Source: Cryptomeria japonica
Taxonomy: Eukaryota; Streptophyta; Pinopsida; Cupressales; Cupressaceae
DNA: 64,000 nt
Assembly: GCF_030272615.1 (NCBI RefSeq)
Contig: NC_081408.1
Coordinates: forward strand, 403,489,389-403,553,388
Direction: 5' to 3'
This document shows positions 45,950 to 58,194 of the stretch, piece after piece. The position numbers and the translations under genes are program-made. The notes beneath the pieces are model-generated. The model had not been told where the DNA came from. It ran no database searches and saw nothing but the letters and a program-made list of their open reading frames with translations. Every line of letters starts with the position of its first letter. The stretch's first letter is position 1.

Positions 45950-48689
45950 TGTGAGGCCCTACCCTGACCCATCCTATCTCTTCAGCTATTTTTATTTTGG
46001 AACTAGTTTGGATGCTAGTTTTGACACACTATGGATATAGAACTTTTCATGGTCCCACGATTTTGGTAACATTGATATATATGGATGCTTCATTTCTATG
46101 CCTTGTGGATTATAGAATATTATATGATTCTAGATTAGGGTAATATTGTGATGATGCAGGTTATTATCTGAATTTCAGGATTTGATATAATGTTAGGAAA
46201 ATGTTTGCATATCTTTTAGATGGATCAAATTTTGAGGATTATGAGGAAATTGCTTTGATTTGTGACAAATCGTATTTTATAATGTCAAGTCTTTGCAGAA
46301 TGAATGTATTGTATTCTGATTATGTGATTATATATTATATGAGGCTATTTGGGAAGTGCTAATGTTTAAATTGAGATGTGCAGGAAAATATCCATGTGAC
46401 CATGGAAATATTATGGAGAATCAAGCCTAGGCCAATGTGCGTTAGTAAAATCAGGGGTTGTCTATTTGGAGAGACAACACCCCGTATGTTCTGTATTTTA
46501 TTCGTAAATGTAAAATGTTGCATGAGTGTAATTTGTACTTATTGGATTGATTAAATTGTTTAAGGGACAATTGCCATGTGTTTATTGTGATGTGGAATTA
46601 TTTTGTAGTGTCACTTGACACCTATGTAGTATGTTGTGTTGGCAATTGTCATGTCACATTTTTGAAAGTTTTATTTTTGTTAATTGTTATATCCCCTAAT
46701 TATCCTTGAAGGAACCAAGAAATCTAGGTTAGAGAGCCACAAGGAAGGTCAACTCAGAGTTGACCCGTAGGTTAACTTCAGGTGGACTTTCTGAAGGTCA
46801 AATCAACTCCTAGAGTCAATTTTAGAGCTTTTCTATTAGGCCTCATGGGGTACCTATGGGTGAAGGCCAAAATTGGCCATGTGTCTTTCCCTTAGGACTT
46901 GTTTAACCACCCAAAAAAGTGGTTTTCCCAAGATGGACGAATTCCATCTATAGGAGTGCCATCCTTGGAAGGAGAACCTTCTTGGAGATAGTAATCCCTC
47001 TTCCCCATTCCATTTCCCTTCTCTAGGCACCTAGGTTAGGGAGTGTGTAAGACCTAGGGAAGACCAACCCAATGGGAGATCACTCACTCTATCCAAGAGG
47101 TTGGAAGGAGTGAGAGAGGCCTTCTTAGGCTAAGAATGGAAGCTTAGTGAGCTAATCACCCACTCTCCATTCTTGGAGATTTTTGGAAAAACTTGGAAGA
47201 AAAAAAGAAAACCAGTTTTAGGAATTAGAGGAATTTGGGGGCCAAGGATTGCAGAAAGTTGTGTGGATTGGGCAGCTCATCTCCAACTAAATTTAGCATA
47301 CCTATTGGCAGAATAAGGTTGGTGGTTATCTCCTCTTGGTTTTGTTGTTTATGTTAGTTATGTTGTTTTGTTGAAGGAAAGAAATGCTTGTAAAGAAAGT
47401 GTGTATGTAAATTGTTGTTGAAGAAAATAATGTGTGGTTTCATTTCTATGTTTTTCTGTTTTGTGTTCTTGTTTTGGGAGTGTCCAAGATCTTCTACTCT
47501 TGGGAGAGTAGGATGATCTTGGGGTGGAAGAAGCATGACAGCCTTGGGTGAGAGGCTCTCCTTAAGGAGAGTGATCTCAAGGGTGTCCTTTGTGACCCTT
47601 GCTGCATAGCCTTGTGTATGCATTTGGGGGTCATAAGGGGAGAGAAATGGCTTTGAGCCTTTGGGGGGCATAAGGTGTGTGGGATGAATTTTGTTGAGTA
47701 TTTTGTGTTGCCATGAGGTGGCTTGTGTTATATTTTTGGCTGCAGTCTCCCCAATGGTACTTGGTCCACTTCCACCCGTAGATTGATCACCACAAGTGTG
47801 GTGATAGTGTAGCTTGGGATGGGAAAGAGTATGTGTTGTGTGTTTGCCCTATTGTTGTGTTGTATTGCTCGATTGTAACCCGTCTAGGTCTTGATTCTCC
47901 TAGCTCGGGGGTGGCTTCTGGTAAGCCTAGGCTGGGAGGTGAGCATCCCATGGTCACAGTCCTAAACTTTACTTGCAGGTGGCTTGGGGAAAAAGACTAG
48001 GAGTTGCAGATTGTTGTGTTGCAGACTTCTATTCAGATCTCTTATTTTTATTAAATGCAGAAAGGAAGGAAGAAATGTAACCTTATGTTTTGTAGCAAAA
48101 AAAAAAGAGAGAGAAAGTGCATATGTAAATATAGGGCTTAAAATGATTCTGTTTCTGTTTAAATTAATGTACTCTTTAATTACTGTGTAAAAATCAGAGA
48201 AAGATGACTGTTTGGATTATTTACCCATTTTTATACATGGGCTGTTGTAATTATCATTCTGGAAAAACAATGTAAATTTAATTTTATGTTTTGATGCCTA
48301 TTGTGTTGTAGTAGACTACATTTAAATCTGGTCTGTAACATGTTTATTTACTACAATACTAAAGAAAAGAAACAGAAAAATGCATTAGGATTCCTTATTT
48401 ACTATTTACTAGTTTATTTATTGCAAATGTTATAGAAAGAAAAAGAAATGCAGTAGGGTTATCATTCACTTGCATAGTTTAAATTCTATAAATTTTATGA
48501 CTGTTTAAAAAAAGGAGAGGAGAACCAGAATTGTTTTATTTCTGTAGATAGTTAAATAAAAGGGAGAAGAAAACAGACCTATTCTAAATGCTGAAAGAAG
48601 ACAAAAAAAAATAAAAAAACAGAATGTAAATAGTTGAAAATCCCAAATCAATATAAGGGTTTTAACCCTATTACTTCAACATTTAGTCA

Positions 48690-48930
48690 TATATATCTCT
48701 ATATGTATATAAGTATATATATTGAAAATATATACCTATATAGATATAAAATATATATATATAAGCTTCCTGTAATGTGCATACCCCTGTAACAACGAAA
48801 TAAAAGACATATTCTGAATCCTGTGCATCTCTGTTACAAACATATAAAAGAATGGCAGAATGGACTTCTTAATATATATATATATATATATACATATATA
48901 TATAAATATATATATATCTATATATATATT
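48690..48930. repeat. TA-rich simple sequence in N
   Basis: Interrupted (TA)n tracts over about 240 bp, repeated again at about 49010-49035. Confidence 0.85.
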
Positions 48931-49144
48931 CTGCATCAAAAAAAAAATATACTCTGTGGATGCCTGTAGAAGAAAATATCTTCATATTCATAAATGATAC
49001 TGTGCATATTATATATATATATATATACATAATATACATTTGAAATTCAAAAAAAAAACCACATCTTATACCATTTTTATCAACCCACGAAATTTAATTT
49101 ATTAAAAATGTTGCAAAAAAAAAAGGGAAGCAAAGTCACGCGGG

Positions 49145-49378
49145 CCACTATGTGCAACACAGTGGACGGCCACGGCTGAGCCACTGTGCTACACACAGTG
49201 GGTGGCGCCGAAGGGCACCGCACTGTGTGTAACACAGTGGGCGGTCGCGGCCACCACTGTGCTACGCACAGTGAATGGCGCCCGCCACTGTGTGTATACA
49301 CAGTGGGCGGCGGCTATGTTGTTCGCCACTGTGTGTACACACAGTGGGCGGCACTGCTGCCACTGTGCGTATGCACGG
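49145..49378. repeat. Array of seven GC-rich hairpin units in N
   Basis: Imperfect palindromes of about 20-22 bp with consensus CCACTGTGTGTA-ACACAGTGG lie at 49145-49165, 49181-49201, 49219-49240, 49254-49273, 49285-49306, 49326-49347 and 49360-49378. GGCGGC-like spacers of 11-18 bp separate them. Each can fold on itself, and any arm can pair with any other. Confidence 0.85.
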
Positions 49379-49490
49379 CGGCGCCCGATACCCTGCGAAA
49401 CCCTCTGCCTCTCCTCGCATGAAACCCTCCGCCTCCGTACCTGCATTCTCTCTCTCTCTCCACGAAACAAACAATAAAATAAAGGGTTTA

Positions 49491-49650
49491 ATAAACCCTA
49501 ACCCATTTCGGGTTAGGGTATAAAGTGATTTAAAAAAAAATATAACCCCAACCCATTTCGGGTTAGGGTATAGAATGGTAAAAAAAAAGGAGATAAAACA
49601 AGGGTAAAATATAGAAAAGCAACCCTAACCCAATTTCGGGTTAGGGTTAG
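49491..49650. repeat. Three telomere-like inverted repeats in N
   Basis: CCCTAACCC-ATTTC-GGGTTAGGG type palindromes at 49491-49521, 49541-49571 and 49621-49650. Each has the plant telomere word in both orientations around a 5-6-base loop. Confidence 0.85.
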
Positions 49651-49759
49651 CAATTTAGGAAATTATATATATATATATATATAGGAGATTTAGAGTTGAG
49701 CATTAAAATTGATTTTTTAATTTATAATGAGGGTTAGAATTTTAAGAATTTATATTGTG

Positions 49760-49761
<2 letters not shown>

Positions 49762-49835
<74 letters not shown>
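49762..49835. repeat. (TA)n microsatellite
   Basis: About 36 uninterrupted TA dinucleotides. Confidence 0.95.
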
Positions 49836-49838
<3 letters not shown>

Positions 49839-50657
49839 AATTTAAATTGGAAATTTAAAGTTAGATTTTAGTATATAATTTGGGGTTAAGTTTATAATTG
49901 AATTATTATGGAATTTTAGACTTTTGCTATAGGGGTTAATGTAATAATTAAATTATTATATGTCCTCATTCTTTAGAAATTTAATTTTAATTAATTCAAG
50001 GGGGTTAATAATAAAGGATTACTATAGTTGGATAAACTATACGTTTAATCCAACAATATATATTTAATTAATCAATGGACTTACCCCTCCCATATATTTG
50101 GACGATAGGAAAATTTGAAAGGAGGAATTTGTAAATTTAGGAACCTTAAGCCCTTGAGACCGATTTTTGGTCGGATTGAAAATTAATTGACAAAATCAAG
50201 GGGTTTAGGGAAAATTAGAATTGGCCTTAGCTTATTGTCGGTTTTAGTGGGCAAATGACATTGTAGTAAGTCGAAACCCTCATCGGGTGGATGTGTATAA
50301 TAAATTTTTATATAAGCATCAAATAATCGTTAGCAATATCATTATATGACCTGGAATGATTTAATACATTAAGATAGCCAATTATCCCTTGATTTAATTA
50401 GCGGCAATTTGTCTTAGGTAATTGAGCTAGCTAACTAATCCGCAATGCAAATTAATCTCCACCAATCAAGTCACTCGGTCGAGTTGGTTATTTAACTTAA
50501 CCTAGTAAGTACGTTTATTTACATCCTAGTTAAGACAAAACTTTAAATACAGTTGTTATGTAATAGGATTTATAGCGAGTTCATGACGTCAAAAAATAAA
50601 AAATAAAAAAATTTGTTGTTCCGTTTTTGTGCCCTAAAGTTTGGGCACGACATGGTC

Positions 50658-51217
50658 TTGGCTTTGAAGTTGGTGAAAGCTCCGGTACTGCAAACAATCA
50701 TGATCACAGTAAACCGCTAAGACAACCTAACGCCTACAAATTTAATGGGAAATGCTTTAACTGTAACAAGTATGGTCATAGAGAAAATCAATATAGATCT
50801 AGAAACTATCAGAACACTAATGCACCCACCAATCAATGTTCAAAATGCAACAAAATTGGTCATAATTTAGAAAACTGTAGAATGAATGTAAGATGTTATG
50901 TTTGTGGAAGATCTGGACACTTATCTAATCAATGCAGAACACATACCAGCATAGGATATGGAAAAGCTATTCAGAAAAATAATGTGACTTGTTATGATTG
51001 CAACAAGATTGGACATATTGCAAAATTTTGTAGAAGTAAGGCATCACCGATAAATAATAAAGGACCCATTTTGAAAGGTAAAGAGAAGGTTGAAGAGGTA
51101 AAGCAAGAATTTTCAAAACAATGGATTAGAAAGAGAGATCAGAATGTCAATGAGACTATTCCTTCATCGGTAGAACAAAGTATCACTCCACCGATAGGAG
51201 ATTCTTCATCTAACTGA
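50658..51217 (+). pseudogene. Gag of M, C-terminal part with four zinc knuckles
   Basis: It resumes in frame after N. Knuckles lie at 50753-50794, 50837-50878, 50894-50935 and 50990-51031. The first has lost its last Cys (Tyr in GHRENQY); the other three are intact CX2CX4HX4C. A Lys/Glu-rich, then Ser/Thr-rich tail ends at a TGA (51215-51217). The role is RNA binding in Gag. The 300 bases to the next ORF hold a short Trp-rich frame I do not recognise. Confidence 0.85.
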
Positions 51218-51520
51218 AAAGAAACATTTTTGGGGGTATGGCAACTAATTGAAAATAATGCTAGTTTACCCTCAGTTGATGGTAAGAAGATGAATTGTTT
51301 CTTTACCGGTAGATGTGTTAAGTTTCACTTAACCGATGGGCATTTATTATGGTGGTTGAAGGAAATGACATTATAGAGCAATTGTTTTTCACTCTTTTTC
51401 ACTCACCGAGCATTGAAATTTCCTAAGAGTGCAAAAAACCCAAGCGAAGGCATCCACAATGAGAAGTGAAGTAAAATATTTCAAGCATTCAAACCTAAAG
51501 GTAGATTAAGGTATTTATCA

Positions 51521-54500
51521 ATGGCTTCCTCCTCTGCACCTAAATTCATTGCAAACCCTACTGTTGTTGAAGTGGTTAAACGCCCTAGGCCCGTATTCAA
51601 AAATCATACCCGAAGTAGCGAAGCAAGATGATAACCTAGGTGCATTCTCAAAAATTCCTAAAGGAGTTGCATATGCAGAAGACCATAGGATATACATACA
51701 TTGTCATATTGAGGAACTAGGTGCTGATGAAATTATGAATATGTATAGAATTGTCTAGGTTTTGTGGAAATACTTGATATTTTGGATTTCCCTAAGGAAC
51801 TTGTGAGGATTGTACTCAGTAGAGTTCATGGACAATTCTTTTGGCTTGATTATATCCATAAGATCACTAGAGAAGCAGTAAAGGCTGTGACTGGCTTACC
51901 TTCCACTGGTAGCAGGCCTCACAAAACTAAGAAAGTTCCAAATAACACTGTGATGACATTAACTGGTGCAACCCATGATAACAGATCCTTGAGAGTCAAT
52001 GATGTGAAAGATATAAATGTTAGATTCATTAGCATGATACTAGGATACAAAACTACACATGCTAATAGATTGAACTCTATTTTTAGTTTATGTATCAAGA
52101 GTTCTTATGATATGGTGAACAGTAACACTAAGATTGACATATGTGAATGGCTAAAGGATGAATTGATTGACAAACTGAAGAAAATTAAAGGTGATAAGAA
52201 AGGTACTTTCAGATTTGGTAATCTACGTGTGTGCCTAATGCTATACGTTACTAAGGAAGTTCCCGGTATAGGTAGGAAAGAATTTGGTTTTGGCATACCG
52301 GTAGGCAAACAACTATTGGATATCCTTACCGACATGGGAGATGACAGGGAAAACAACATAATTGAATACTTCCAAGCATTTAAAGCTAGAATGAAAATAA
52401 GGGAAAGGCCACCTCAGAACATTGTTGACAAATATCAGAATGAAATATGTTGTGTTATTAAGAAAGATGAAATCTAGATGGAGGCAGTGGTTCCTAGAAC
52501 TATTTGGGTGATAGAAATGGGTTATGAGGCTGATGTAAACATAATTGTGACATATGCCAAAGCCCTACTTGAAGCCCCTAGAGAACCTGAAGAGAAAATA
52601 TTTGGTAGTGCTGAAACCATTGAAAGCAAAGTACAAACACTAAAACAAAGGAAGAAAAGAGAGCATACTATCAGAAAAGCATCAAAATAGGTGAAAGAGA
52701 TCAAGGAAAACATATTGAATATCACTGGTATTAAGGAAAGTGGCTTGGAAGGGTTACAACCGGAAGCTCATCTTTCACCAATTGGAACTTCATCTGACAG
52801 TGAAATACCAACAGTTTAAGAGAGTAGAAAGGAAAAGAAAACCTTCACCGACACCCTCTCCTGCACCAAGGAGAACAAGAAGGAAACAACAAGCAGTAAG
52901 GCCCCTAGTAAAAAAAATGACACCAAGGAAGAAGAAGGAAAACAAGTTATTCCTCCTTTAGACAATCTACTGAATGAAATAACAGATGAAGGAAACTTGT
53001 CTAATGTCAGTAAACTATATGATACTTTTACTAATGAAGAAAAGGAAAGCATAGAAAATAGTATCATTCTACACTTAGACATTTACAAGAAATTTTTAAT
53101 AGAAGTTGTAGATGATTTACCGAGTGACTTGTATAGGAGACTTGATGCAAAGAGACTAGCTATTATGGAATTGGACAAGAAAATAAAGATAGAAAAATTG
53201 CTTGTAGTTCACCCAGTTAAATCAGTAGAACAAATTGATGAGTTAATAAGTGAGGCAAATAGGATAGTATTTTCTAGTGGTCACTGACATGTAGGTTTAA
53301 TGGTTGGCAGAGTGAATGAAATCACTGAAGAGACATCAGATAAATGGGATATCTTCTTTTTGGAGAACGAGAAGCAAGAAGAACTTAATAGACCCAAAAA
53401 TTTTAAGGTATATCAAAAGGATAAGGATAAGGATAAGGATAAAGGTAAAGGAAAGGTAGGTGGACTACCCAACATAAAAGTGATAGACAACTTGCCCCCA
53501 CCTCCTTCTGATACTCCACTGGTTGAGACTATTGCTACACCACCGATTACTGATAATGTTGAGTTGGAATCAACACATGAGGACACCAATCCTGATTCAG
53601 AAGTTTTATATAGTATGAATATTGATACACAAGAGGTAAATATTGTGGTTGATAAGGAAACCACTGGTGAAAAGAAAGATATGGCTACTGAGCCACTGGC
53701 TAAGAATATTGCAGTGGAAACACATGTAGAGCATACAGTTGAAAAATTTGAAATTGGTGTTGAGACACAAACTGAACAATTAGTTGATCCCCTAGCTTCT
53801 GGAATGGTGATTGATACCACTGGTGCACACATTAAAAAACCCACTGAATTAGAGAAACCGACTGATAACATAGAGAAACCAGTTGAGATACCGATAGTGG
53901 ATAGTTCAGAGGTGCATACTAAGAAACCGACAGTGAATATTGAGACAACATCAGAGAAACCGATAGTAGAAAGAACATAGAAACAAACTGAGGTACACAC
54001 TGAGAAACATGAAGAGAAAAAGGTTGAGGTACAAGTTCAAATTGAGACAGTGCCACTAATAACTGTTGAGAAACCCAAAACTTTGCTAGCTGAAATGCAG
54101 ACACAAACTGACCTACCAGAGGTCAATATAAGCAAAGAGGTTACTCACACCGGCGAAATGCAGATTGTTAAGGTAGTTGGACAATCTTCTGGTTCTTCCA
54201 TGACAAAATTCAGACCAACTAATGTAACAAAGGTACTATTGGATTCAATTAAGAAAATCACAGAGTGTAATGCACTAGCTTATAAGGCTATTGATGATAC
54301 CATCCCTATTCTAAAATTGATTGCACCCAAGTGCAATGTGGAAAATAAAGATTCCTTAAGTCAATTAGACACATTGTCTAAGTATATCACTGGTAACATA
54401 TTGACAGTTGAACAGATAAATGAGGAGACATTTAGAGAAAAAATGAATAAGGAAAAAGAGAAATTCTTTGATGAGAAAATAAAGAAGTGCACGAAACACA

Positions 54501-54983
54501 TTGACACACTCATACCAGCACTAAGCAAAACATTAATGGAATTTAAGGAGTTGTACAGGGACACATGCAAGACTGATATTTTGATAGTGGATATAGACAA
54601 GAAGATCAGTAATGTGTAGAAAGAAAGAAATGATATTGCTGACAATCTCATCGGTTCATCAGAACCCATATCAATTATAGAGCAGGAAATAGCAGGTTTT
54701 GAGGAGAAAATTGAAAAAGAAAAAGAGAATAAAATTCAAGGCAAAAGAGCTTAAATATAGACTTGGTCCGAAACTTGACAACCTCATCTCTTTGAGGAAA
54801 GAGATCTCGGAGGCACTTGTTCAAGGACTAAAGACACTAGAAGAGAAAGTGCACATCCTCACTGGTACAATTCAAAGGACTGAAGCAACATTGAAGGATA
54901 GTGAAAGGTTCACTCAGAGCATAAATTTTGCATTGGCAGATCTATTTCAGATTGTAACCAACCGGTTACAGGGTTCTAGCTGA
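51521..54983 (+). pseudogene. Unrecognised ORF of about 1,150 codons in M, in the place of pol
   Basis: It starts at ATG 51521. The main frame runs 51764-54619 with stops (for example 52475, 52688, 52817, 53285, 53978, mostly TAG). Short frame changes lie at about 51600, 51760 and 54740. The first about 390 residues look globular, with FFWLDYIHKITREAVKAVTG and FGIPVGKQLLDILTDMG. A Lys/Glu-rich middle follows with a (GATAAG)n-encoded KDKDKDKDKGKGK. Next is a Thr/Pro/Glu-rich region with repeated EKP-E and VETQT-like phrases (53500-54130), and then a C-terminal coiled coil (54250-54980). No RT, integrase, RNase H or protease motif. Function unknown; the size and position suggest an element-encoded accessory protein. 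Confidence 0.7.
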
Positions 54984-55175
54984 GAACTACACTCAGTTGA
55001 CATTTTTGCGATAGCCTTTGTCATTGATGTCAAAGGGGGAATAGTAGAGATGAGAAAAATGATGGACAAAAGAGATCATCTGCTCAGGGGGAGCACACAC
55101 TTTTTGGTAAGATTTTTGAAATTTAAATTTTGGATACATTTTTTGAATTTTTCTCATGGGTGTTGCCATCAATGC

Positions 55176-55188
55176 CAAAGGGGGAAAT
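55176..55188 (+). promoter_or_regulatory. Polypurine tract of M
   Basis: CAAAGGGGGAAAT directly before the 3' LTR. Confidence 0.9.
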
Positions 55189-55956
55189 TGTTGGCATTGC
55201 ACACTTCAATGAGATATTGTAGGTGATCGAAGGTATTGTCATTGATGACAACCTTGCAATCTTATGGCACCAACAAACTCTACACCGATAGATAGTTTAC
55301 CAACTACAACAAAGATGATTACCGGCACCCCAGTCGACATGATTTTGATTATTGTATTTTGTATTTAATTGTAATATCTTTTTGTAAGCCGACAAGGCGT
55401 ATTGTAATAAGACTCATATATAAGTATGAGATCTTGTGGATCATTTAAGAAGCGGACATGGTTAGATTATTGTAGAAGTAATATGCGAATATTAAGGAAG
55501 ATTTTGGAGTAAGGTTTATGGTTATTGTATGAGCCTAAACCGGTACTGAACCTGGCATAGCAGATGTTGAACTAAAGTAGTACATCATATTGGATTTGCA
55601 TAATCCATTTTGTAAGTAAGTGAGACTTATTTTTTGTAATTAAGTATCGAGCTTTAGGTAGTTGGTCTTCTTGCATGTGCAGGCCCCTATTGTAAGTAAT
55701 ATCCATTCATTGGCCAGTGAGTGAATATTGTGGGTCACAAATCCCACCGAGGTTTTTCCCATATCGGGTTTCCTCGTTAAAAATCTTGTGTTATGGTGTG
55801 TTTTCTATGTTGTGCTTATTGTTCATATTTACTGCATTAATTCTAGTTTACCGACACACTATTTTGGAATGCAATTTATTTAATAAGGTCAGAAAATCTA
55901 TTAACCGGCAAGATACTGATTCACCCCCCCTCTTAGTATTTTTGGGAATCCTAACA
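55189..55956 (+). repeat. 3' LTR of M
   Basis: Pairs with 44559-45327. Many of the differences are C/T or G/A changes, often at CG sites, as expected from methylated DNA. Confidence 0.92.
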
Positions 55957-57150
55957 ATGTCTGCATGATTTTTTGATCGAGTTATGAGATCTGGTATTGA
56001 GGATGTTATTCAGTTGTTTATGTTATTTGGTATTCTAGTTTGTGCTTCGTATTGCTCCAGAATTGTAATATCTTTTGTTGTGGATGTGTGGGATGTGTTC
56101 TGGATGTTGAAGTTTGTCCTTAGTTTGATTGGTTCATGATTTGGAAATCCACAAGCGAAAGTTTCAGGTTGACAGTTAGTTATGTTGGTGTTCTTGAGCT
56201 CTGGTAGAAGATGACGATGGTTCTAGTGATCCGAGTTATTCTGGTTATTGTGGTGCACTTTATGTTGCTTGTGAATATCTCTAGATCATGTTATATGCGT
56301 ATTGGTGGTCCGCATTGATTATTGTTTGCGTTATTGAATATTTTTTTATGTTTGGTGATGTTCTTCATGCTATGCGACATTCTTGGTGGTTGTAGCATGT
56401 TGTGGATGATCAAGGCATAATTGTTGGAGGTGTTGCATGTTTGCAGTATTGATTTGGGTCCAAACTATGTCTTAGCCGACATTGTTTTGGTCTGTATGAA
56501 TTGTTGTAGCATGTGAGGATATTATTTTGTAATTTGTTTCGAGGGTTTAGCTGACCTTGAAATATAGGTTGATGAATTGTATAAATAAATGTTATAATCA
56601 TGTAAGATGTATGTCTGTGATATTTGAGAGTGTGTATGATCGAGTTTTATGTGCAAATAAGTGATTTGATCTTTTGGAAGTGTGAAGGAGAGAAGAGAAG
56701 AGTTGTAGAGTAGACCGTGTGCTTAACCAAAAATATACTCAAGCATATGGAGATGTTATTTTCATAATTCATGTAATCCGGATTGTTGTCCGAATGCTTT
56801 TGTAAGTCAGTGATACTTTTTGTAAGGCAGTGAGCCTTCCCTAAAGGTTGTAGCCTTTCTGGGTTTCTTATTTGAGTAGTGAGCTCTAGGCAGTGTGCCT
56901 GAATGCATGTGTATTTCCTATTGTAATATTTACATTTACTCGTAACAGGGTATTATCTCATTGTGGGTAGGTTCCCATCATGGTTTTTCCCTTAACTAGG
57001 TTTTCCATGTCCAAAATCTTGGTGTTATGTGTGTTATTGATGTGGAGTTGTTTCATGCTTTAACTGTTCATTATCAGATCTGATTTGTGGTTTAAGTTGC
57101 AGTAAGTTTTTGTGCAAACTGATTCACCCCCACCCTCTTAGTTTTCTACA
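55957..57150 (+). repeat. Right part of the possible LTR L
   Basis: Near its end it has CTGATTCACCCCCACCCTC and TTCTACA, like the ends of M and K. It is followed by TTGTTACCAATAGGAAGCC, perhaps a decayed primer site. No coding frame. Confidence 0.45.
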
Positions 57151-57784
57151 TTGTTACCAATAGGAAGCCTTTGGAATAACAATTTTGGATGCCAATTTTG
57201 ATTTTTATTTAGGACGCAGTGCTTCAATGAGCAACTTGGGAATCCACATGGTTTTTTTTAAAAAAATTTCCTTTGTGATTATTGGGAATGCATTTCTTCA
57301 ATGAGCAACTTAATGATCCACATAGTTTTTGGGTTTTTCTTTTTGCTTCATAGGCCTTTATGGGTTTTTTTTTTTTTTTTTTTTTTCTTTTGAATCAATT
57401 TTTTCTTTGTTTTACATGTCTTTGAGTTTGGACATGCTAATCGTTGGATTTATATGGATTTTTGGACTTGTGGATTTTATGCTTGGCACCAAAATTTCTT
57501 CTAAATAGTGGGATTCATGGATAGATAGGAATGATATGGAGGTTCTTTGGATAGGATGATGTGGGTAGATGACTTGAAGGTGAACATAGATGTGTACCTT
57601 TGTTGATCTTTATTGTTGAACATGGATTGTGAGCTTGGAGGGATATGGATAGTGGATGGAGGAATGAAAGGACCTAAGATTAATGAAAGAGATGAAGGAT
57701 TTGGTTTTGGAATGCAAGGACCAAAAAACATTTGGAGAATGGAGGGATATGTTTGGATTTAGAAGAAGGGATGTGGGATTTAGC
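57151..57784. other. Unassigned stretch between L and J
   Basis: It has a poly-T run at about 57368-57387 and G-rich GGATGG-type sequence. No gene recognised. J's coding frame is lost here, so J's pol has been replaced or deleted. Confidence 0.4.
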
Positions 57785-58194
57785 AGGGATACCAACATCT
57801 TGAGCATGACCTGAAAGTTGTCCATGTCAGAATGGAAAAAGAAAGTTACTTGATCCAGATCAATTTCTTCTATGAGGTAGGGAGATCTTGGTTCTCTGTT
57901 GATTCTTACCTCTATTCCTTTGACCGAGATGGTAGCATATGATAGATCTAATTGCACATATCCACCTACCAAGTTCGACCACTGTCTGGATAGCAGCATT
58001 CCATAGTTCGCAGCCACTTGTACAACTGTTACATCTATTTTATAGGTAGTGTTTAGACAAGCTGTAAACCTGAACTCAATATCCTTCATTATCCCGACCA
58101 CTAGGACTGACCTATTATCCATTGCATAACATTTTCCATAAGGGGTATCTACCTTCATTCCTAGCTCTTTCATGACATCCTCTGGCATAATATT
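57785..58194 (-). pseudogene. Protease of J, C-terminal half
   Basis: It starts MPEDVMKELGMKVDTPYGKC and continues VVQVAANYGMLLSRQW, typical of the flap and C-terminal strands of plant Gypsy retropepsins. Its N-terminal half lies on the other side of I. It fades into unrelated sequence after FFFHSDMDNF. Confidence 0.75.

Larger units (their letters stand above)
45950..50652. mobile_element. N: 4.7-kb solo LTR or coding-free element inserted in M's gag
   Basis: It begins TGTGAGGCCC and ends GGGCACGACA, flanked by a perfect TGGTC duplication (45945-45949, 50653-50657). M's gag frame continues across it. I find no internal LTR pair, primer site or coding domain, so a very long solo LTR (as in the Del/Tekay or Ogre groups) or a large retrotransposon derivative are the options. 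It holds a hairpin array, telomere-like palindromes and long TA repeats, listed separately. Confidence 0.8.
44559..55956 (+). mobile_element. Element M: Copia-type element with gag and a large unknown ORF but no pol
   Basis: LTRs at 44559-45327 and 55189-55956 (769 and 768 bp, roughly nine-tenths identical by eye). PBS TGGTATCAGAGC at 45330-45341 and polypurine tract CAAAGGGGGAAAT at 55176-55188. The order is Gag (coiled coil, four knuckles), then one very long decayed ORF. I see no protease, integrase or RT. N is inserted in the gag. I could not find a clean 5-bp duplication (ATTTT left, ATGTC right). Confidence 0.88.

Noticed and set aside
47354-47671. Minus-strand 105-codon frame in N as a gene
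   Set aside because: No recognisable domain, and isolated in non-coding LTR-like sequence.
49203-49215. TGGCGCCG as an Asp-tRNA primer site inside N
   Set aside because: It is part of the hairpin array spacers, is not preceded by an LTR end, and does not match beyond eight bases.
49145-49378. Hairpin array as a CRISPR array
   Set aside because: Spacers are short, similar to each other and GC-rich, and the context is a plant retroelement.
44554-55961. A target duplication for M
   Set aside because: ATTTT and ATGTC do not match well enough. Either it has decayed or the flanks have been rearranged.
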